Shown: positions 50,081 through 59,575, numbered from the stretch's first letter. The stretch is 64,000 nt of DNA from Candidatus Peribacteria bacterium (GCA_023038255.1 CP082927.1:882146-946145), one strand, 5' to 3'. The notes: a model not told the origin generated them from the sequence alone. Numbers and translations: made by a program.

Positions 50081-52840
50081 TTACGCCGCAGGCGCCTCCC
50101 CTTCCTCCGCTTTCTTTTTCGGCACATAGGTTCCATCCTTCTTGGCTTTTGCGTCGATCATGCCTTTGCTTGGAGGCGGAATACCACCGGATGCTTCCAG
50201 TTTTGCACCGAGCTCTGCCATCAGCGCCAATTCAGCTTCGGTAACAGGCTCATCCAAAAACTGCTTCTTGCGCACGGAATTATATTCATTGGTCCACATT
50301 TCGCGGTCACGCCAGACACGGTAGTCAGCCAGAGACATTTTCTTGGCACGCGCCTTCTTGATCTCTTCTTCTTCTTTCTCCTTTGCCTTTTCATTCGTCT
50401 TGGCAGCGATTTTCGCCTCACCGGCGGTTGCCGCCCACCGGAGGATTTTCTCCTCCACCACAGCGCGTTTCTGAGCGTAGCGTTCACGACTCAGATCACG
50501 AAGTGTCTGCACGCGTTCTTCATCCACTTCCACCTTAGGCGGCGCAAGTGTTGCGAGAGAAAACGGCTTGCTGGGGATACCATCAATCATCAGGCGGATA
50601 TACGCGTTATATTTCGGAAGACTGAGAATATCTTTCGCGCTGACCATTTCTTCAAACTGCAGACTCAGGTCTTCTGCATCATCAGAGCCGATCTGGAAGC
50701 TGACCATGGAACCGACGTTTCCGAACACCGCGTCACGGAGGGCCGTGTCGTTTCCTGCAATAAGAAGCTGTCCGACGTACTGGTGCGCCATTGTGAGAGC
50801 CAGTTTATATTTGCGGGCCTCGGAGAGAATCGTCGCGAAGGACTTGGTCGCGAAGTTCTGGAACTCATCCACGTACAGATAGAACGGGCGGCGCTGTTTT
50901 TCCGGAATATCGGCGCGGCTCATCGCATCAATCTGGAATTTGGTCACAAGCATGGAACCGAGGAATGCTGCGGTATCTTCTCCGATCTTTCCCTTACTGA
51001 GATTCACGAGCACGATTTTGCCGGTATCCATTGCGTGGCGGACATCAAGCGTGCTTTTCACCTGACCGATGATATTGCGGATGAGCGGTGTTGTGAGCAG
51101 CTGTCCGATCTTGTTCTGGATAGCAGCCACAGCCTCTGTACGGTACTTATCGGTCCAGCCGGCGTACTCGGTTTCCCAGAAGCTCTTCACGACCGGATCA
51201 GTGATATTGCTGACAATTTTGGCGCGGTACGCGTCGTCGCCGAACATGCGGAGAATACCGAGCATGGAGGAGCCTTCATTTTCAAGAAGCGCGAGCAGTG
51301 TATTGCGCAGAATGTGTTCCATACGTCCGGAGAACGCTTCCGGCCAGAGCTTGGTAAAGACGCTCATGAGACCGGAGCAGATCAGCGAACGCTGATCCGG
51401 ATTCGCACACTCCAGCATGTTGAAAGAAATCGGGAAATCGCGGTCTGCAGGATCGAACAGAATGATGTCGTTGGAACGGTGTTTCGGCGTGAAGCGCAGA
51501 ATATCTTCGATAAGATCTCCGTGAGGGTCGATGACTCCGATCCCCTTTCCGCTGTAGATGTCGGAGTAAATCATGTTTTCGAGCAGTGTTGATTTTCCCA
51601 TACCCGTCTTTCCGATCACGTACATGTGGCGGGCGCGGTCTTCCGGGCGGATACCAAACTGCGTGCGACGACCGTGGAAGACAGACTCTCCGAGAATGGT
51701 GAGGTTTTCCTCGGGATCGGTCACATTCGGAATCGGCATGTTGACCGGTGGTTCGAGCTTTTTGGCGGTCACCCAGTCAATATTCGGGGTTTTCACAAGG
51801 ATATTCGGGATGTGCCAGAGCGTGGCGATTTCTTCTGCAGAGAGCACGTACGGCGCGGAACGAAGTCCCGTCGGCAAATGAGCCGATGCATGGACCTCAT
51901 GCATGTGGAAACCATTACTGTGCGGCAGCGTGAACTGGCGGAAACTGCTCGCGATCTCCTGCACCTTCGCGACCGCTTCATGCTTGCAGCTAAGAGGTGC
52001 AATCACACTCACGCGGACATTGGTCTTGAAGAGCAGACGATTCAGTTTGTCGGCAGCACCCATCATCTTGTCTTCGCGATCATGTGTGCGGGCACTAATC
52101 TGCAAATGATCGTCCGTTCCTTCCTGTTCCACATCGGCACCCGTAAGAAGCGAGACAGACGTTTTTGATTTGAAGCCACCGAACCACACTTTCCATCCGC
52201 CCATCAGCATATCGAGCGGGAAATACAGCAGACGTTCCATACCGGTTGCCAGGTGCACTTTCGCAAACAACTTGGCATACGCAGTCCAGTGCTTGGAAAT
52301 GCCGCGCTCGAGGAACGGCAGCATCTTGAGTGCACGCTTGCGGTACGCTTCGCCAATCGGTTCAAACGCCACCTGCACATGTCCGCGCATCCCGAGTTTC
52401 GGGTAACGGACGAGAGTCGACGTAATACCCGCAATCGAGTCGATGGTCTGCTTGCTCACCAGGTCCGAAAACTGCGGATAACGCTTGATGGGAAACAGAT
52501 CCGGTTCGACGAGAGAGAGATCCGCATAGACCACCACTTCGCCTTCTTTCGGATCGAAGAGATCAGTAGGAGCCACTTCAATTTCTGCATCGGGAAACTG
52601 TCCGTAGAGCTGGCTTTCAATCAGCGCAGCAGCACTTCCGTGTGAGCGCGCAAACAGTCCGATTTTTCCATCAGCAAGACCGATTTCCAGACTCATTTCT
52701 GCATCGCGGTCTTCCAGGGAATGCAGTGCGGAGAGCGCCGTTTCCATCATGAGCGGGCCACGGCTGGCACTGATGTCATCCTGCGTCGGGAGAGACGGGC
52801 GGATGCGCAGGAGCACGGTGTTGTGCTTGGAAGAACTCAT
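50081..52840 (-). CDS. T4SS coupling protein-like ATPase (VirD4/TraD type)
   Basis: 919-aa protein. Residues 1-390 form a large N-terminal region with no obvious transmembrane helices at the very start but a possible hydrophobic stretch near LLYFPLDMLMGGWKVW. The P-loop ATPase has Walker A IGKTGMGKST (about 410-419), IDPHGDLIEDIL, and Walker B FYLYVDEFQNFA (about 655), followed by the sensor region MAHQYVGQL, as in VirD4/TraD/TrwB and related HerA-like ATPases. The C-terminus is a charged coiled segment (KTNEKAKEKEEEEIKKARAKK). It starts 5 nt after hrcA. Probably the DNA- or substrate-pumping ATPase of the T4SS-like apparatus. Confidence 0.85.
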   Translation of the reverse strand: MSSSKHNTVLLRIRPSLPTQDDISASRGPLMMETALSALHSLEDRDAEMSLEIGLADGKIGLFARSHGSAAALIESQLYGQFPDAEIEVAPTDLFDPKEGEVVVYADLSLVEPDLFPIKRYPQFSDLVSKQTIDSIAGITSTLVRYPKLGMRGHVQVAFEPIGEAYRKRALKMLPFLERGISKHWTAYAKLFAKVHLATGMERLLYFPLDMLMGGWKVWFGGFKSKTSVSLLTGADVEQEGTDDHLQISARTHDREDKMMGAADKLNRLLFKTNVRVSVIAPLSCKHEAVAKVQEIASSFRQFTLPHSNGFHMHEVHASAHLPTGLRSAPYVLSAEEIATLWHIPNILVKTPNIDWVTAKKLEPPVNMPIPNVTDPEENLTILGESVFHGRRTQFGIRPEDRARHMYVIGKTGMGKSTLLENMIYSDIYSGKGIGVIDPHGDLIEDILRFTPKHRSNDIILFDPADRDFPISFNMLECANPDQRSLICSGLMSVFTKLWPEAFSGRMEHILRNTLLALLENEGSSMLGILRMFGDDAYRAKIVSNITDPVVKSFWETEYAGWTDKYRTEAVAAIQNKIGQLLTTPLIRNIIGQVKSTLDVRHAMDTGKIVLVNLSKGKIGEDTAAFLGSMLVTKFQIDAMSRADIPEKQRRPFYLYVDEFQNFATKSFATILSEARKYKLALTMAHQYVGQLLIAGNDTALRDAVFGNVGSMVSFQIGSDDAEDLSLQFEEMVSAKDILSLPKYNAYIRLMIDGIPSKPFSLATLAPPKVEVDEERVQTLRDLSRERYAQKRAVVEEKILRWAATAGEAKIAAKTNEKAKEKEEEEIKKARAKKMSLADYRVWRDREMWTNEYNSVRKKQFLDEPVTEAELALMAELGAKLEASGGIPPPSKGMIDAKAKKDGTYVPKKKAEEGEAPAA

Positions 52841-52845
52841 GAATG

Positions 52846-53559
52846 TTATCTGGCGGAACGCAGGAGATCTGCGACCATATCGAGGGCAATAGTGTTATAG
52901 GCGTAATCCATACGGGTCGGACCAAGAATGCCGATGGCGCCCGCTTCTCCATTGATGGTGTAGCGTGTCACAAGCATCGAACAGCTCTGGAATTGCTCAC
53001 ACAAATCCGTCTGCCCGATGAAGTACTGCACCTCATCCGTCAGATCGATCTCCGCCATCAGTTCCCCCAGTCTCTGCTCCAGCACTTCCACCACATTCGA
53101 AAAGAGCTGTGGATCGGACTGGAACTCCGGCTGGCGAAGCGCATTGGAAAGGCCGAGGTAATACACCTGTTCGCGGTGCGGCACCGTTGCGAAGCTCACG
53201 TTTGGAATCATGCGCGCAAGAAGGCTGACCGCCTCGTACACGCGCTCTCGGTCTTTGTGTTCGGTGTACTGTCTGCGGAATTGTTCAAACTGAGACCGCA
53301 CCTGCTTCTCCTGCACACTCGGGTCCATGAATTCCTGCACGTAGGCGCGGTAGCCTTTCACGGTAGGAATGCGGCCTGCAGACGTATGTGGCTGACCGAT
53401 GAATCCTTCATCACCCAGAACCTGCATTTCATTGCGAATAGTCGCTCCACTCACGGAGAAAAATCCACGATCGATAATCTGCTTGGATCCAACCGGCAAA
53501 GCCGTCCTCGTAAACTCGTCGATAATCGCTGCTAGAAGCTTTGCTTGCCTCGTGTTCAT
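52846..53559 (-). CDS. hrcA: Heat-inducible transcription repressor HrcA
   Basis: 237-aa HrcA. The N-terminal winged helix reads RQAKLLAAIIDEFTRTALPVGSKQI and SGATIRNEMQVLGDEGFIGQPHTSAGRIPTVKGYRAYV, which is diagnostic. The C-terminal GAF-like domain is shorter than in Bacillus (about 340 aa) but retains LLARMIPNV and QRLGELMAEIDL-type segments, and ends GILGPTRMDYAYNTIALDMVADLL. A CIRCE operator overlaps its -10, implying autorepression. It shares a transcript with the T4SS ATPase. No grpE-dnaK-dnaJ or groEL is in the window. Confidence 0.95.
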   Translation of the reverse strand: MNTRQAKLLAAIIDEFTRTALPVGSKQIIDRGFFSVSGATIRNEMQVLGDEGFIGQPHTSAGRIPTVKGYRAYVQEFMDPSVQEKQVRSQFEQFRRQYTEHKDRERVYEAVSLLARMIPNVSFATVPHREQVYYLGLSNALRQPEFQSDPQLFSNVVEVLEQRLGELMAEIDLTDEVQYFIGQTDLCEQFQSCSMLVTRYTINGEAGAIGILGPTRMDYAYNTIALDMVADLLRSAR

Positions 53560-53571
53560 ACGCTCTTGATT

Positions 53572-53598
53572 ATAGCACTCTTTACAAAAGAGTGCCAG
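53572..53598 (-). promoter_or_regulatory. CIRCE operator overlapping the hrcA promoter
   Basis: On the plus strand: ATAGCACTC, 9-nt spacer, GAGTGCCAG. The left arm overlaps the minus-strand -10 TATAAT (53569-53574), which itself ends 9 nt before the hrcA ATG, so bound HrcA would block its own promoter. Confidence 0.88.
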
Positions 53599-53643
53599 GA
53601 GCTCACACGGCATCCATGGCTCATTTTGAACCATAATTTCACT

Positions 53644-53666
53644 AAAAAACCCGCTTTCGCGGGTTT
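53644..53666 (-). terminator. Rho-independent terminator after rpmE
   Basis: AAACCCGC-GAAA-GCGGGTTT followed by TTT on the minus strand, between rpmE and the hrcA promoter. Confidence 0.92.
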
Positions 53667-53691
53667 GTAATCATCAGGATGAAATCGTGAG

Positions 53692-53919
53692 TTACGCGTC
53701 TTTCTTCTTTGCAGCCGTTTTGTCCATACGGCTCTTGAAGCGGTCGATACGGCCTCCGCGGAGATCCTTCTGCTGCTTACCGGTATAGATCGGGTGGCAC
53801 ATGCGGCAGATTTCAACGGTCTGCTCGGCAACCGTGCTCGGAATCTCAAACACTGTTCCACAGGTGGAGCAGGTTGTTTTCGCCTTTAGATGCATTTCTG
53901 GGTGGATTCCGGACTTCAT
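53692..53919 (-). CDS. rpmE: 50S ribosomal protein L31
   Basis: 75-aa L31 of the zinc-binding type: MKSGIHPEMH opening, Cys at about 17, 20, 38 and 41 (CSTC and CRMC), and the HPIYTGKQQ motif followed by GRIDRFKSRM. The basic Lys/Ala tail is slightly longer than usual. It has its own promoter and terminator. Confidence 0.96.
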   Translation of the reverse strand: MKSGIHPEMHLKAKTTCSTCGTVFEIPSTVAEQTVEICRMCHPIYTGKQQKDLRGGRIDRFKSRMDKTAAKKKDA

Positions 53920-53928
53920 AGTAGGGGC

Positions 53929-53956
53929 ATTGTACATAATAATTTTGATGGTGCAA
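53929..53956 (-). promoter_or_regulatory. Promoter of rpmE
   Basis: Minus strand TTGCAC (53951-53956), 16-nt spacer, TACAAT (53929-53934), 9 nt before the ATG. The expected transcription start leaves almost no leader. Confidence 0.72.
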
Positions 53957-53957
53957 G

Positions 53958-53983
53958 TAGGGGCGTGGCATGCCACGCCCCTA
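53958..53983. repeat. Perfect 26-bp palindrome between gyrA and rpmE
   Basis: TAGGGGCGTGGCA and its exact complement, with no loop. It abuts the rpmE -35 and lies 26 nt after the gyrA stop. The sequence resembles a GTAGGGGCG-type dispersed palindrome of environmental bacteria (recollection, not checked). Confidence 0.85.
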
Positions 53984-54008
53984 GAGACCAAAAACAACGA
54001 ATTATATC

Positions 54009-56651
54009 TTATTTCACCTCTTTTACCGCCTTCTTCTTGCTCTTCTTGGCAGCCTTTTCGACCATTTCCGCCTCTTCAAAGAGCTCTTCCGCCTCTCCTG
54101 CGCGCTCCTCTTCCGCTGCGAGCAACAGTGCCTCCTCCGCCTCTTTATCAAACATCACGACGCTCATGGTGGCGACTTTATCCGGCGGATCGAGGCGCAT
54201 GACAATCACACCCTGTGTGGCGCGTCCGCGGGACGGAATGTCTTTGAGCCCCATGCGGATGGTCTGACCCTGCTTGCTGATACAGAGAAGATCGCCTTCT
54301 GCACCTTCCTCCAGCACCACGGCTCCGATGATGTCACCGGTCTTGGCGGTGAGCTGTGCTGCCTTCACCCCGGATCCTCCGCGTCCCTGGAAGCGATATT
54401 CTGTGACCGGACTCATTTTGCCGAGACCGTTTTCCATCACCACCATCAGTTTGCTCTTGGATGCATCGCGGATGACGCCTGCCTCGACCACGCGGTCGTT
54501 ATCAGCCAGGCGGATTCCGTAGACACCGGCGGCGCTGCGGCCCATCGGGCGGACGTCGTCTTCCTTGAAGCGGATTGCTTTTCCTTTCTGGGAGACAATG
54601 AGGATTTCGTTCTTGCCATCGGTCGCAACCACCCACTGGAGGTTCTCGCCTTCCGGCAGCTTCTGTGCAATGAGACCACTCTTGCGGATATTCTGGAATT
54701 CGCCGACTTCCGTGCGCTTCACAGTGCCGTGATCGGTCACCATGAAGAGGAATTTCGCTTCGCTCAGATCCGCTTTGAGGATCGCTGTGATGCGCTCATC
54801 AGGTTTGAGCTGAAGCATGTTCACAATCGCCTGTCCGCGCGCGATGCGTCCGGCCTGCGGCAGTTCGTATGCAGGCATCTGGAAGAGACGACCGGTGTTT
54901 GTGAAGTACAGGAGGTCGTCGTGGTTCATGATGTGCAGGATCGAGAGCACTTCGTCGTCGTCGCGCACATCGGCTCCTTTGATTCCCTTTCCTCCTCTGT
55001 GCTGGGCACGGAATTGGAGCGGGCTGAGTCTCTTCACGTAACCGCTGCGTGTGAGCGTCACGATCATCGGAGCGTTCGGGATCGTGTCCTTCGCGCTGAA
55101 CTCTCCGGCGGCATTCGGCACCACCGCAGTGCGGCGCTCGTCACCGTAGGACTTTTTGATCTCGATCAATTCGTTCTGGAACACGGCATCGATCTTCTTT
55201 TTGTCAGCGAGGATCGCGTTGCATTCGTCAATGAAGCGCTTCACTTCCTTGAGCTCATCGACAATCTTCTGGCGCTCGAGTCCGACAAGTGTCTGAAGGC
55301 GCATTTCGAGGATCGCAACCGCCTGAATCTCGCTCAGTTTGAATTTCTTCATGAGACGCTCTCTCGCCATTTCGCGGTTATCGCTCTTGCGGATGGTATC
55401 AACCACTTCGTCGATGTTATCCAGTGCAATGACGAGACCCTCCAAAATATGCGCACGCTCCATCGCTCTGTCACGCTCAAAGGTAATGCGGCGTGTGATG
55501 ACCACACGGCGGTGTTCAATGAAGACTGCAAGCAATTCCTGCAGGTTCATGAGGCGCGGCTGCAGACCGTCTGCGAGCGCGATCATGTTGTACCCGAAAC
55601 TGCTCTGGAGGTCTGTGTGCTTGTAGAGCTGGTTGAGAATCTTCTGCGGATACGCGTCCTTCTTGAGTTCGACAATAATACGGATTCCCTCGCGATCGGA
55701 TTCGTCGCGGATATCGGAAATGCCGACGATAATTTTGTCATTCACCAGTGCCGCCATCTTCTGGATGAGCACGGATTTGTTCACCTGGTACGGAATCTCG
55801 CTGATGCGGATGTGGAAGCGGCCACTGGTTGTTTCTTCAATCTCCGCCTTTCCACGGATCATCACAGAACCGCGACCGGTCAGATATGCCTGCTTGATGG
55901 CTTCTTTGTCGTAAATAATACCTCCTGTCGGGAAGTCCGGGCCCTGCACAAATTTGAGCAGATCTTCCACAGACGCTTCTGGATGTTCGAGGAGATAGTT
56001 CAGGGCGTTGATGAGTTCATGCAGGTTGTGTGGCGGGATGTTTGTCGCCATACCAACCGCGATACCAACGGTACCGTTCAAAAGCAGATTCGGGATTTTG
56101 CTCGGGAGCACAGAGGGCTCCTTGCGGGATGCGTCGTAGTTTGGAACAAAGTCGACGGTGTCTTTATCAATATCACTGAGGATATCATCCGTGATCTTTT
56201 CCATGCGGGACTCCGTATAACGCATGGCCGCCGCTCCGTCTCCGTCAATGGAACCGAAGTTTCCCTGACCATCCACCAGCGGATAGCGCATCGAGAATTC
56301 CTGCGCCATACGGACGAGCGCTTCGTAAATGGACGAGTCACCATGCGGGTGATACTTACCCATCACGTCACCGACGATGAGCGCAGACTTGCGGTACTTG
56401 GCTGCGGAACGAAGTCCGAGCTGATGCATGCCGTACAGAATACGACGGTGCACCGGCTTCAGACCGTCACGTGCATCGGGCAGGGCGCGGGAGACAATAA
56501 CGCTCATCGCGTAGCTCAAATAGCTCTCCTCCATTTCTGTCACAATCGGGCGCGGTTTGATGCGACCAATGGATGACAACGATTCGCCGCCTTCGCCGGC
56601 AGTCAATTCCTGCTGTCCTTCGGTTGGGTTGATATCGTCTTTTGAAGCCAT
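54009..56651 (-). CDS. gyrA: DNA gyrase subunit A
   Basis: 880-aa type IIA topoisomerase subunit. The breakage-reunion domain has [52 protein letters not shown] and the catalytic Tyr in [10 protein letters not shown]. The C-terminal beta-pinwheel includes a GyrA-box-like [10 protein letters not shown] (about residue 540) that distinguishes gyrase from topoisomerase IV. An extra N-terminal segment of about 35 residues and a Lys/Glu/Ala-rich tail flank the core. The first ~20 codons and the 5' leader are duplicated at 58828-58916. GyrB is not in the window. Confidence 0.96.
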   Translation of the reverse strand: MASKDDINPTEGQQELTAGEGGESLSSIGRIKPRPIVTEMEESYLSYAMSVIVSRALPDARDGLKPVHRRILYGMHQLGLRSAAKYRKSALIVGDVMGKYHPHGDSSIYEALVRMAQEFSMRYPLVDGQGNFGSIDGDGAAAMRYTESRMEKITDDILSDIDKDTVDFVPNYDASRKEPSVLPSKIPNLLLNGTVGIAVGMATNIPPHNLHELINALNYLLEHPEASVEDLLKFVQGPDFPTGGIIYDKEAIKQAYLTGRGSVMIRGKAEIEETTSGRFHIRISEIPYQVNKSVLIQKMAALVNDKIIVGISDIRDESDREGIRIIVELKKDAYPQKILNQLYKHTDLQSSFGYNMIALADGLQPRLMNLQELLAVFIEHRRVVITRRITFERDRAMERAHILEGLVIALDNIDEVVDTIRKSDNREMARERLMKKFKLSEIQAVAILEMRLQTLVGLERQKIVDELKEVKRFIDECNAILADKKKIDAVFQNELIEIKKSYGDERRTAVVPNAAGEFSAKDTIPNAPMIVTLTRSGYVKRLSPLQFRAQHRGGKGIKGADVRDDDEVLSILHIMNHDDLLYFTNTGRLFQMPAYELPQAGRIARGQAIVNMLQLKPDERITAILKADLSEAKFLFMVTDHGTVKRTEVGEFQNIRKSGLIAQKLPEGENLQWVVATDGKNEILIVSQKGKAIRFKEDDVRPMGRSAAGVYGIRLADNDRVVEAGVIRDASKSKLMVVMENGLGKMSPVTEYRFQGRGGSGVKAAQLTAKTGDIIGAVVLEEGAEGDLLCISKQGQTIRMGLKDIPSRGRATQGVIVMRLDPPDKVATMSVVMFDKEAEEALLLAAEEERAGEAEELFEEAEMVEKAAKKSKKKAVKEVK

Positions 56652-56756
56652 AGAGAAAAGAAGAATAGGTCGCGGAGATGATAGAGGAAAGCGACAGGCG
56701 AAACAAACAGAGGGTACAGGAAAACCATTGAGAAGCTGGCTATACTTGCTTTTTTA

Positions 56757-56785
56757 TTGATTTTGTTTTTTGGTAATACTATAGT
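56757..56785 (+). promoter_or_regulatory. Promoter of the paralogue pair
   Basis: TTGATT (56757-56762), 17-nt spacer, TATAGT (56780-56785), 8 nt before the ATG at 56794. Confidence 0.72.
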
Positions 56786-56793
56786 GTGGGACC

Positions 56794-57789
56794 ATGGAAA
56801 CAATGATGACCACCCGGCAGGTTGTGGATGCAATTCATGAAGGATTGCCTCTTGCCAAAAAATCTGAGGAAGCAGGAACGCCGCTGGGTAAAACAGAAGT
56901 GGCCGATGGCTTTTCTTTCATGATGGCACCCGTTAACGCAGCGCAGAATCATTGGGCATACCGACTGAGACAGGAAGAAATTGATACGATGCATCGTGCA
57001 ATGCAGCAGGCTACATCTATTCGTTCGTTGATTGCCGACATACGCATAGCTATGAAGCCATCGTTCGATACGGCACTCGTCTATTTTTTAGAGGTGTTGG
57101 AAGAAGAAACAGCAAAGATTCCAATCCTTAATGAACAGTATCCTCATTTTAAAATGCAGCACTGGCTTCGGCAAAATAAAACCAAACCGTACGCAGCAGA
57201 GGGAATACGAAAAAAATACCCTGATGCATCGGAAGAAGAGCTGGCAAAACAATCTCTAACGGAAACAATGGTAGGAGGTATACAGAATTATTCATTTAAT
57301 TCTCTGGCATCCATCTTCACTGCACCCAAACTGTTCGAAGAACAATATGATGCTGTCATAGAACCAACGGATTGGCGGCTGGCATCGGAATCGTCTCTCC
57401 CAATGCTGAAACACATTGCATCATCGGAATCAGATGTTTTTATTGATGGTATTAGCTGGGCAATGTTAACTGGTGAAGTAACGCGCCCGGAAAAAATACC
57501 TGATAGTGAACCCGCCTTCAGTGAAGATAACTTTGACTGGCCGGCATACGACCCCTGGGCTTTTCGATTGAATGGAAATATGGAGATGCATCTGCATGAG
57601 CGGATTATTGAACCGACACGCGAAAGACTGCTGGGCTTGATTGCATCAGGCGATAGTAAGGTCACAGGCGAAAGAACGGGCTGCCCCGTACGCCTGGCAT
57701 TCCCCTTCGTTCACAAGCGCATCATGCTGGCTGCAGAAAAAGTAATTTTCCCGTATGCCGAAAAAATTCTCTCACTCCCGTCCGAATAA
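56794..57789 (+). CDS. Unrecognised protein, paralogue 1
   Basis: 331 aa, soluble, no family recognised. It opens with MMTTRQVVDAIHEG, has a central helical region and closes with VTGERTGCPVRLAFPFVHKRI...AEKVIFPYAEKILSLP. Paralogue 2 (57793) shares this opening, the closing TGxRxGCPxR motif with a downstream His, and SDVF-type segments in between. Codon and base use is more AT-rich than the flanking housekeeping genes. The Cys/Arg motif near the C-terminus might be a metal, heme or catalytic site; this is speculation. Confidence 0.8.
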   Translation: METMMTTRQVVDAIHEGLPLAKKSEEAGTPLGKTEVADGFSFMMAPVNAAQNHWAYRLRQEEIDTMHRAMQQATSIRSLIADIRIAMKPSFDTALVYFLEVLEEETAKIPILNEQYPHFKMQHWLRQNKTKPYAAEGIRKKYPDASEEELAKQSLTETMVGGIQNYSFNSLASIFTAPKLFEEQYDAVIEPTDWRLASESSLPMLKHIASSESDVFIDGISWAMLTGEVTRPEKIPDSEPAFSEDNFDWPAYDPWAFRLNGNMEMHLHERIIEPTRERLLGLIASGDSKVTGERTGCPVRLAFPFVHKRIMLAAEKVIFPYAEKILSLPSE

Positions 57790-57792
57790 ATT

Positions 57793-58752
57793 ATGAAGCC
57801 CATGATGACCACCCGGCAGATCGTAGATGCTATTCACGAAGGCATCCCCAAGTCAGCTTTAACAATGCAAGAATTGGCGGCGCCTCCCAAGGGGAAAACA
57901 GGAAATAATCTTGCACATTTCTTTCAGGGTCTGCATTCCATTAAGGAGGACCCCCGTTTTGCGATCACTCCTGAAAAGAAAGATGCATTGCGAGCGATCG
58001 TTGAAAATGCCACATCCATCCGTCAGCTTATCGATGATTTACGCATGACTTTGAACCAACCATTTCATGACATGGTCGTAAAAGTGATCAATCAACATAT
58101 TACGGAGGACGGACAAGAATTTGCATTTCTTGCTGCAGATCACTGGGGCAGGCTAGAAGTTGCATTACCCGGCAGTAATCAAAATCTTCAGAAGACCTAC
58201 CCGGATATTCCTGAAAAATGGCACACCGTCGCACTGGTGCAAATTATTCTGGGAGGTATTCAAAATGTGACACATGGCGATTTGGCCGGCATCCTGTGTG
58301 TCCCAGAACTCTTCAAAGAAACAAAACAAGAAATCGTGAAACCTAAGACATGGGAACATATTGCAGATTCAATGCTTCCGCTTCTGTTAGATATCACATC
58401 ATCCGAACAAGATGTATTTGATTATGGAATCGGCTATGCCATGAAACACAAAAATACGAAACCCACTGCACCGCTGGAGACAGGGCTGACGAATTTTAAT
58501 TTTCCTGGATACGATGTGCGGGCTTTACGTCTGAACGAAGAATTAGAAATTTGCCTGCATCCTCGCATTATCAAATCAACGCAAAAACGAGTTCGTCAAA
58601 AAATAGAACAAGGACTTGCCCGGGTGACCGGTGATAGACATGGATGCCCTGGCCGTCCTCTTTTTGGACTGATTCATCGACGTATTATGAGTATGGCACC
58701 GGAAGTGATCTTTCCGCATGCAGAGCATATTCTTTCACTTCCCATGGAATAA
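57793..58752 (+). CDS. Unrecognised protein, paralogue 2
   Basis: 319 aa, homologous along most of its length to paralogue 1: MMTTRQIVDAIHEG, TSIRQLIDDLRM, VQIILGGIQNVTHGDLAGIL, SSEQDVFDYGIGYAM, GYDVRALRLNEELEICLHPRII and VTGDRHGCPGRPLFGLIHRRI. It begins 3 nt after paralogue 1, so they form a tandem duplication expressed together. No membrane segment or signal peptide. A truncated third opening follows at once. Confidence 0.8.
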   Translation: MKPMMTTRQIVDAIHEGIPKSALTMQELAAPPKGKTGNNLAHFFQGLHSIKEDPRFAITPEKKDALRAIVENATSIRQLIDDLRMTLNQPFHDMVVKVINQHITEDGQEFAFLAADHWGRLEVALPGSNQNLQKTYPDIPEKWHTVALVQIILGGIQNVTHGDLAGILCVPELFKETKQEIVKPKTWEHIADSMLPLLLDITSSEQDVFDYGIGYAMKHKNTKPTAPLETGLTNFNFPGYDVRALRLNEELEICLHPRIIKSTQKRVRQKIEQGLARVTGDRHGCPGRPLFGLIHRRIMSMAPEVIFPHAEHILSLPME

Positions 58753-58830
58753 ATGAGTGACCACAGAATGAACTCATGGCAGATCATCAATGCGATCCAT
58801 GAAGGATGGTCGATTGAAAAAGATGAATCG
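58753..58830 (+). pseudogene. Truncated third paralogue (N-terminus only)
   Basis: The frame starts at ATG 58753, directly after the stop of paralogue 2, and encodes MNSWQIINAIHEGWS, matching the paralogue openings. After about 25 codons it runs into antisense gyrA sequence and loses homology. Confidence 0.75.
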
Positions 58831-58916
58831 CCGGCAGTCAATTCCTGTTGTCCTTCGGTTGGGTTGATATTGTCTTTTGAAGCCATAGAGAAAAGAAGAA
58901 TAGGTCGCGGAGATGA
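58828..58916 (-). repeat. Duplicated gyrA 5' end (89 bp)
   Basis: Matches 56593-56681 with two mismatches over 89 bp, including gyrA codons 1 to about 19, the start codon and about 30 nt of leader, in the same orientation. It is a gyrA fragment fused to the third paralogue remnant. Confidence 0.92.
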
Positions 58917-58985
58917 CACCCGAAGATACTGTTACAGGAAGAGGCTTGGGCGAATTGGACAAGAAAAATGAACAGACAAAACAAA

Positions 58986-59008
58986 CCGGAGTACACAAGG
59001 TACTCCGG
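58986..59008 (-). terminator. Terminator after the coiled-coil/winged-helix gene
   Basis: CCGGAGTAC and GTACTCCGG, a perfect 9-bp stem with a 5-nt loop; on the minus strand it is followed by TTTGTTTTGT. Confidence 0.82.
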
Positions 59009-59047
59009 AATGTCGGTAGCAATACTTTCTTGGTAAGACGCGAAATC

Positions 59048-59509
59048 CTACGAAACCTTCGCCGTGGCAGCGCGTGCCACCTTATAACGCCCATCACCTT
59101 GGGGGAGGAAAATCTCCGGGTTTTGGTAGAGGCACTGATACAACACGCCCTTGAAGTTGGCGCTACTGGACACATATCCAGTCGCTTGGACCAATTCCAA
59201 CACTTCCCCGACCTTCAATCCCTTCTTCCCTGCCATCACCTCAATGGCAACGTTCTTCAGGGACTTCTTGTTCTGCGCCAGGGCTACCCGGCGATCCGTT
59301 GCTGTTCGACGCGTAGAGCCCGATGGACGGCGAATGCCACGTCGGGTTCCGTTTCTGCCTTCAAGCGCCGCAATCTCTTCATCGATCGTGCGGACTTGAT
59401 TCTCAATCTCCTGCCGGCGCTCATACAACGTCTGCACATGACCCTTCCGGGCCTCGAACAATTGCTGCAGTTGCACCAACGACATTTGACCTGCGGCTGT
59501 CTTCTTCAC
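59048..59509 (-). CDS. Coiled-coil protein with HARE-HTH-like winged helix
   Basis: 153 aa starting at GTG with TAAGGA 8 nt upstream. Residues 10-55 form a coiled coil (LQQLFEARKGHVQTLYERRQEIENQVRTIDEEIAALE); a basic Arg/Thr/Ser-rich linker follows; residues 83-150 resemble a HARE-HTH-type winged helix (NVAIEVMAGKKGLKVGEVLELVQATGYVSSS...FKGVLYQCLYQNPEIFLPQGDGRYKVA). Likely DNA-binding. A perfect GACGACAGC/GCTGTCGTC inverted repeat lies in its upstream region. Confidence 0.75.
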   Translation of the reverse strand: MKKTAAGQMSLVQLQQLFEARKGHVQTLYERRQEIENQVRTIDEEIAALEGRNGTRRGIRRPSGSTRRTATDRRVALAQNKKSLKNVAIEVMAGKKGLKVGEVLELVQATGYVSSSANFKGVLYQCLYQNPEIFLPQGDGRYKVARAATAKVS

Positions 59510-59575
59510 TAATCGATTCCTTAAAAAAAATGACTCACGAGCGAATGCTCAACTCTTGCGTGTCATCCCACTGAT

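Noticed and set aside
54729-56576. 615-codon open frame antisense to gyrA
   Set aside because: It lies wholly within gyrA, and its product is His/Val/Asp-rich with no recognisable domain; long antisense frames are expected from the codon usage here.
58674-58919. 81-codon minus-strand frame beginning like GyrA
   Set aside because: It reads from the duplicated gyrA 5' end into antisense paralogue sequence; it is a chimeric leftover, not a gene.
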